Positions 61,005-64,000 of a stretch of DNA of 64,000 nt are shown here, one piece after another. The stretch lies in NCBI GenBank assembly GCA_964387075.1, contig CAYLVB010000007.1:186001-250000 (forward strand), in the 5' to 3' direction. Position 1 is the first letter of the stretch; each line of letters starts with the position of its first letter. The stretch is from PALSA-968 sp964387075 (lineage in GTDB: Bacteria > Bacteroidota > Bacteroidia > B-17B0 > Aurantibacillaceae). The notes below the pieces were generated by a model. That model had not been told where the DNA came from and did not search any database. It saw nothing but the letters and a program-made list of their open reading frames with translations. A program made the position numbers and the translations under genes.

Positions 61005-61741
61005 ATGATGAAAAAACTACTTTTTGCGGCAGTATTTACGTGCACAGCTTCGCGGTTCTGCTGGAAACCAAGAACGTTCCTCTTGTTGGCGTATTACCGG
61101 GTGTGGTCAACACGGGACCTATCACCCTGTCGGGCGGTGGATCTCCTATCCTGGGATACCAGGCCTATTCTTCGCAGCCCACTGATTATACATTCTACTG
61201 TATCCTAAACCTCCAGGCGGGCGACAGCGCCTTCTCGCAGGCCCTCTTTACCGTATGGAACACAGGCCTTAACAAGCGTGATACACTGGGATATGGCGGG
61301 GTTTTATTAACTTCCAATATGGCTACGTATACACAGGTTACGGTTCCCATTAACTGGATGATCGTGGGCGTTCCGGACTCTATCCAGCTTACCTTCGCGA
61401 CGTCTATAAAAGGAAGCGCCGCTCCTGTAGGAACCCAATTCTACGTAGATGATGTGGATATGATCACCAGCACAGGTGTTCAATCACTGAGCGCGAACGG
61501 AACTTTCGTGAATGTTTATCCTAATCCAACTACCAGCTACGTCACCTTCGGTTTGAATGATGAGAAAGCAAAATACGCCGACATCTACGACCTCACCGGA
61601 AAAAAACTGGCCAGCGTTGAACTCACCGGCAAAGTGACCAAAGTGGATGTTTCTTCTTACGATAACGGAATGTATATCTACGTGATCACCGACGCTCAAC
61701 ATAACAAACTGAGCACCTCCAAATTCAATGTAGCTAAGTAA
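61005..61741 (+). pseudogene. T9SS type A gene broken by deletion and frameshift
   Basis: The signal peptide MMKKLLFAAVFTCTA is in one frame from 61005, but the mature part (VLLETKNVPLVGVLPGVVNT onward, ending at 61741) is in another. The jump lies near 61035-61045. The relative at 56954-57898 has about 60-70 residues between signal peptide and the matching HTGQYALLMQTT stretch, which are missing here. The rest is complete: LFTVWNTGLNKRDTL, TQFYVDDVDM, and a sorting domain (FVNVYPNPTTSYVTFGL, YDLTGKKLASVELTG, MYIYVITDA, STSKFNVAK). A deletion of about 180-200 bases with frame loss is the simplest reading; an assembly error cannot be excluded. Confidence 0.72.
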
Positions 61742-61756
61742 TTTTCTGTCCATACA

Positions 61757-61789
61757 AAAAAGCCCGCCTCAAAAAGGCGGGCTTTTTTA
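61757..61789. terminator. Bidirectional terminator between the broken T9SS gene and pyruvate kinase
   Basis: AGCCCGCCT (61761-61769), loop CAAAA, AGGCGGGCT (61775-61783), with A-run and T-run. Serves both convergent genes. Confidence 0.88.
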
Positions 61790-61793
61790 TTTT

Positions 61794-63221
61794 CTAGATG
61801 TTCGACAGCTTCATCATGTTGGTGCGGCCCTTCTCTTTCATGGGCATGCTGGCAATGTTGATCACCAGGTCGTCCGGCCTTACCAATCCCTCCGTCTTAA
61901 TATAATCCTTCAGGTCGGTGATGGTTTGATCGGTGCTCTCGTACTTATTGTAGTAGAAACCACGCACGCCCCAAACAAGACTGAGCGCTGTGAGCAAGGT
62001 TTTATTATCGGTAAATATGAAGATCTGCGCTTTTGGGCGGTGACTCGCTAACTTATAAGCAGTATACCCGCTATGCGTCATAGAAATGATGGCGCGCACC
62101 CCGGCCTGCCTGGCCAGTTTGCAGGCATTATAACAAATGCTGTCGGTAATAAATGTGTTCGTTTTTAGTTCCGGCTCGTGGTCACGATAGTAAATACTGT
62201 CCTGGTACTCTACCTGGCTAATGATGCGACGCATGTATTCGATCACTTTCACGGGATATTTTCCTACCGAGGTCTCCGCGCTTAGCATCACCGCGTCGGC
62301 CCCGTCCATTACCGCGTTGGCCACATCATTCACTTCGGCGCGGGTAGGCGTGTAACTGGTGATCATGCTCTCCATCATCTGGGTGGCTATGATCACGGGT
62401 TTGCCGGAATTGATGCATTTGGTAACGATCATCTTTTGCAGCATAGGCACTTCTTCCATCGGTAATTCCACACCAAGATCGCCGCGCGCGACCATGATCC
62501 CGTCGGTAACCTTCAATATCTTGTCTATCTCGCGCACAGCCTCGGGCTTTTCTATCTTGGCTATCACGCGCGCCTTCTTCCCTTTTTTCTGTATGATCTC
62601 CTTGAGCTCAATGATATCGTTTACGTTACGGACAAAAGAAAGCGCTATCCAGTCGAAATCATTCTCCAAAGCAAAATCCAGGTCACGCAGGTCTTTTGGT
62701 GTTAAACACGGCAACGAGATCCTGGTGTTTGGAAGGTTCACTCCTTTTTTAGAGGATAAATGTCCGCCGGAGATCACCTTACACAGCACTTCGTCGGTAC
62801 CATTGGTCTGCATCACCTGCAGGTGAATTTTCCCGTCATCGATCAGCACCAACTCGCCTGTCTTCACATCCTGCGGAAATTGAGCGTAGGTAATGTAAAG
62901 GCGCTCCTTGGTTCCCAGGCATTCCTGCGTGGTGATCACCAGGTGTTCTCCTTCTACCAGTTCGGCGGCATTATCTTTTACTTCGCCTATGCGCAACTTC
63001 GGGCCCTGCAGGTCGCCGAGTATGCCCACGTGCGTATTGTGCTTCTTATTGATAGTGCGGATGTGTTCCACATTCTCTTTCACCGCGTCGTAATTCCCAT
63101 GCGAGAAATTGATGCGGCAAATATCAAGCCCGGCCTCAAACATTTCGGCAAGTACTTTAGGATCGGCCGTAGCGGGGCCCATCGTGGCCACTATCTTGGT
63201 GCGGTTAAATATTGGGTTCAT
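61794..63221 (-). CDS. pyk: Pyruvate kinase
   Basis: A 475-aa protein. The N-terminal part has TKIVATMGPATADPKVLAEM, the catalytic loop RINFSHGNYD and GDLQGPKLRIGEV. The B-domain lies between, then ARVIAKIEKPEAVREIDKIL with the catalytic Lys, GIMVARGDLGVELPMEEVPM (signature) and KPVIIATQMMESMI. The C-domain has AVMLSAETSVGKYPVKVIEY. It makes ATP and pyruvate from phosphoenolpyruvate and ADP in glycolysis. The start overlaps the previous IPExxxVDY gene by four bases (ATGA). This neighbour pair is common in Bacteroidota. Confidence 0.97.
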   Translation of the reverse strand: MNPIFNRTKIVATMGPATADPKVLAEMFEAGLDICRINFSHGNYDAVKENVEHIRTINKKHNTHVGILGDLQGPKLRIGEVKDNAAELVEGEHLVITTQECLGTKERLYITYAQFPQDVKTGELVLIDDGKIHLQVMQTNGTDEVLCKVISGGHLSSKKGVNLPNTRISLPCLTPKDLRDLDFALENDFDWIALSFVRNVNDIIELKEIIQKKGKKARVIAKIEKPEAVREIDKILKVTDGIMVARGDLGVELPMEEVPMLQKMIVTKCINSGKPVIIATQMMESMITSYTPTRAEVNDVANAVMDGADAVMLSAETSVGKYPVKVIEYMRRIISQVEYQDSIYYRDHEPELKTNTFITDSICYNACKLARQAGVRAIISMTHSGYTAYKLASHRPKAQIFIFTDNKTLLTALSLVWGVRGFYYNKYESTDQTITDLKDYIKTEGLVRPDDLVINIASMPMKEKGRTNMMKLSNI

Positions 63222-63709
63222 ATAAGCAGGTTCTTTTTTGAGTGAAGCGTCTCGGGGTCGATATTCTGTACCGAGCTCACAAAGTTTATGTTTTTTAGCT
63301 TAGGTTGTACACTTTGTGCCAAAGTTTCGTGGCCCTCTCCTTTCAAAAGCAGGAAGAAGTCGTATTGCATCAGTTCAGGCACCAAAAAACCTTTCATATC
63401 CGCGGGCGATTCTTCGTCGAAAAGCGAGGGTGCGGCCTTTACCTTGCCCGGCGCTTCCACCGAATTGCTGCTGCGGTTGGAGATAAGAATGTATTGGTTG
63501 TAATCTTCCTCCTCTTCGAAGGAAAAACAGGAGAATGTGAGTGTGGTTTTCATGGCCTTTGAGCTGAGATCGACCGCCGTGGCGCGCATAAGGTCTATTC
63601 CCAGAACACGGTTCAGCTGGATGCAGAGCTTGTAATCGGGTTCGGAAGAGGAAATAGCTAAAAGAGAAAAATCAAAATCATACACATTCTCTAATACGTA
63701 TTTCGCCAT
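63218..63709 (-). CDS. IPExxxVDY family protein
   Basis: A 163-aa protein, ATG 63709, overlapping pyk by four bases. The family motif appears in changed form: FLVPELMQYDFFLLLKGEG instead of IPExxxVDY. The rest is a small helical/beta protein (LLAISSSEPDYKLCIQLNRV, NYQYILISNRSS). Its function is unknown. The fixed position upstream of pyruvate kinase is a known arrangement in the phylum. The altered motif is worth a look because I, V and the first D are replaced. Confidence 0.82.
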   Translation of the reverse strand: MAKYVLENVYDFDFSLLAISSSEPDYKLCIQLNRVLGIDLMRATAVDLSSKAMKTTLTFSCFSFEEEEDYNQYILISNRSSNSVEAPGKVKAAPSLFDEESPADMKGFLVPELMQYDFFLLLKGEGHETLAQSVQPKLKNINFVSSVQNIDPETLHSKKNLLI

Positions 63710-63712
63710 AGG

Positions 63713-64000
63713 CTAAGGATAATAAAAATCGGGAGTGGTTACATCATTGCTGCGATGATGGGCCCGGTCGTAAATGTAGAATATGTAACGGAAATACTTT
63801 TTGTTGCTGGCGGGCCTGAAACCGGCCAGTTTAATGATCACTTCGCCATTCAGTTCCTTGTCCTTTGATTTGTTATCGATATAGGGAATGCGGTACACGA
63901 TCTTGCCGCTGTCGATGATGTTGGCGATTGGGTCTACCCACACCGAATCTACGTAAACGCCGGCGCTGTTCTTGAACTGGAACCGCATGTGGAAATCGTT
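63713..64000 (-). CDS. C-terminal part of an unidentified protein, partial
   Basis: The frame is open to the end of the window (the last four codons read N-D-F-H), so the start is outside; ATG 63988 is not a good start. About 95 residues are seen: MRFQFKNSAGVYVDSVWVDP, a beta-rich part with IVYRIPYIDNKSKDKELNGE and an end AHHRSNDVTTPDFYYP. It is three bases upstream of the IPExxxVDY gene, so likely one operon. No family is recognised. Confidence 0.6.
   Translation of the reverse strand, partial: NDFHMRFQFKNSAGVYVDSVWVDPIANIIDSGKIVYRIPYIDNKSKDKELNGEVIIKLAGFRPASNKKYFRYIFYIYDRAHHRSNDVTTPDFYYP

Overview
The window looks like a stretch of a Bacteroidota chromosome with roughly 40-50% GC by eye. 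The main evidence is the large number of secreted proteins ending in type IX secretion system (T9SS) sorting domains, both type A and the gliding-motility-associated CHU_C type. A PorP/SprF protein, an OmpA/PD40 protein, DUF4142, DUF6799 and IPExxxVDY family proteins, and many TAnnTTTG-type -7 promoter boxes (the Bacteroidota sigma factor consensus) point the same way. I cannot name a genus from sequence alone.

Layout. 1-5.8 kb: the end of a CHU_C adhesin, a bestrophin-like channel, and a local cluster of two DUF4142 and three DUF6799 small exported proteins around a TPR protein that stops just where a SpoIIE phosphatase domain would normally begin. 6.0-10.8 kb: a three-gene operon for a 2-oxoacid:acceptor oxidoreductase (alpha/gamma fusion and beta) with a GltD-like flavin/Fe-S electron-transfer subunit. 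10.8-20 kb: an accessory-looking stretch with an AT-rich HEYAH metalloprotease gene, small membrane proteins and lipoproteins, a 12-blade NHL secreted protein, a phosphodiester-glycosidase-like protein, and a striking set of structured palindromic repeats. Two of those repeats bracket a small DUF559 endonuclease gene in inverted orientation, forming a 525-bp transposon-like unit. 20-24.8 kb: a compact group (DUF805-FAD oxidase fusion, SAM methyltransferase, unknown exported protein, GT4 glycosyltransferase).

25-33 kb: an overlapping histidine kinase / response regulator / DUF1579 operon, a large multispanning membrane protein, and a class V aminotransferase with RidA. 33-55 kb: surface-protein territory with a 1636-aa T9SS protein, a four-gene T9SS operon (DUF2341 protein, 2026-aa type B adhesin with eleven about 79-aa repeats, PorP/SprF, OmpA), a TPR-like cytosolic protein, and two tandem paralogous propeller proteins. 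54.85 kb carries tRNA-Ala(GGC). 55-64 kb: three intact T9SS type A proteins and one broken by a deletion/frameshift, an M42-like aminopeptidase, an EamA transporter, pyruvate kinase, an IPExxxVDY protein and the end of an unidentified gene.

The candidate for an undescribed system is the DUF559 unit at 19,092-19,616 and its relatives at 13.96-14.07, 18.13-18.33 and 19.86-19.91 kb. These copies keep one architecture (C-run, hairpin, C5TTnAAG3) while hairpin stem sequences differ. A second, unrelated 19-nt repeat appears twice and supplies a TTTG at the correct distance upstream of a -7 box in both cases, so it may act as a mobile half-promoter.
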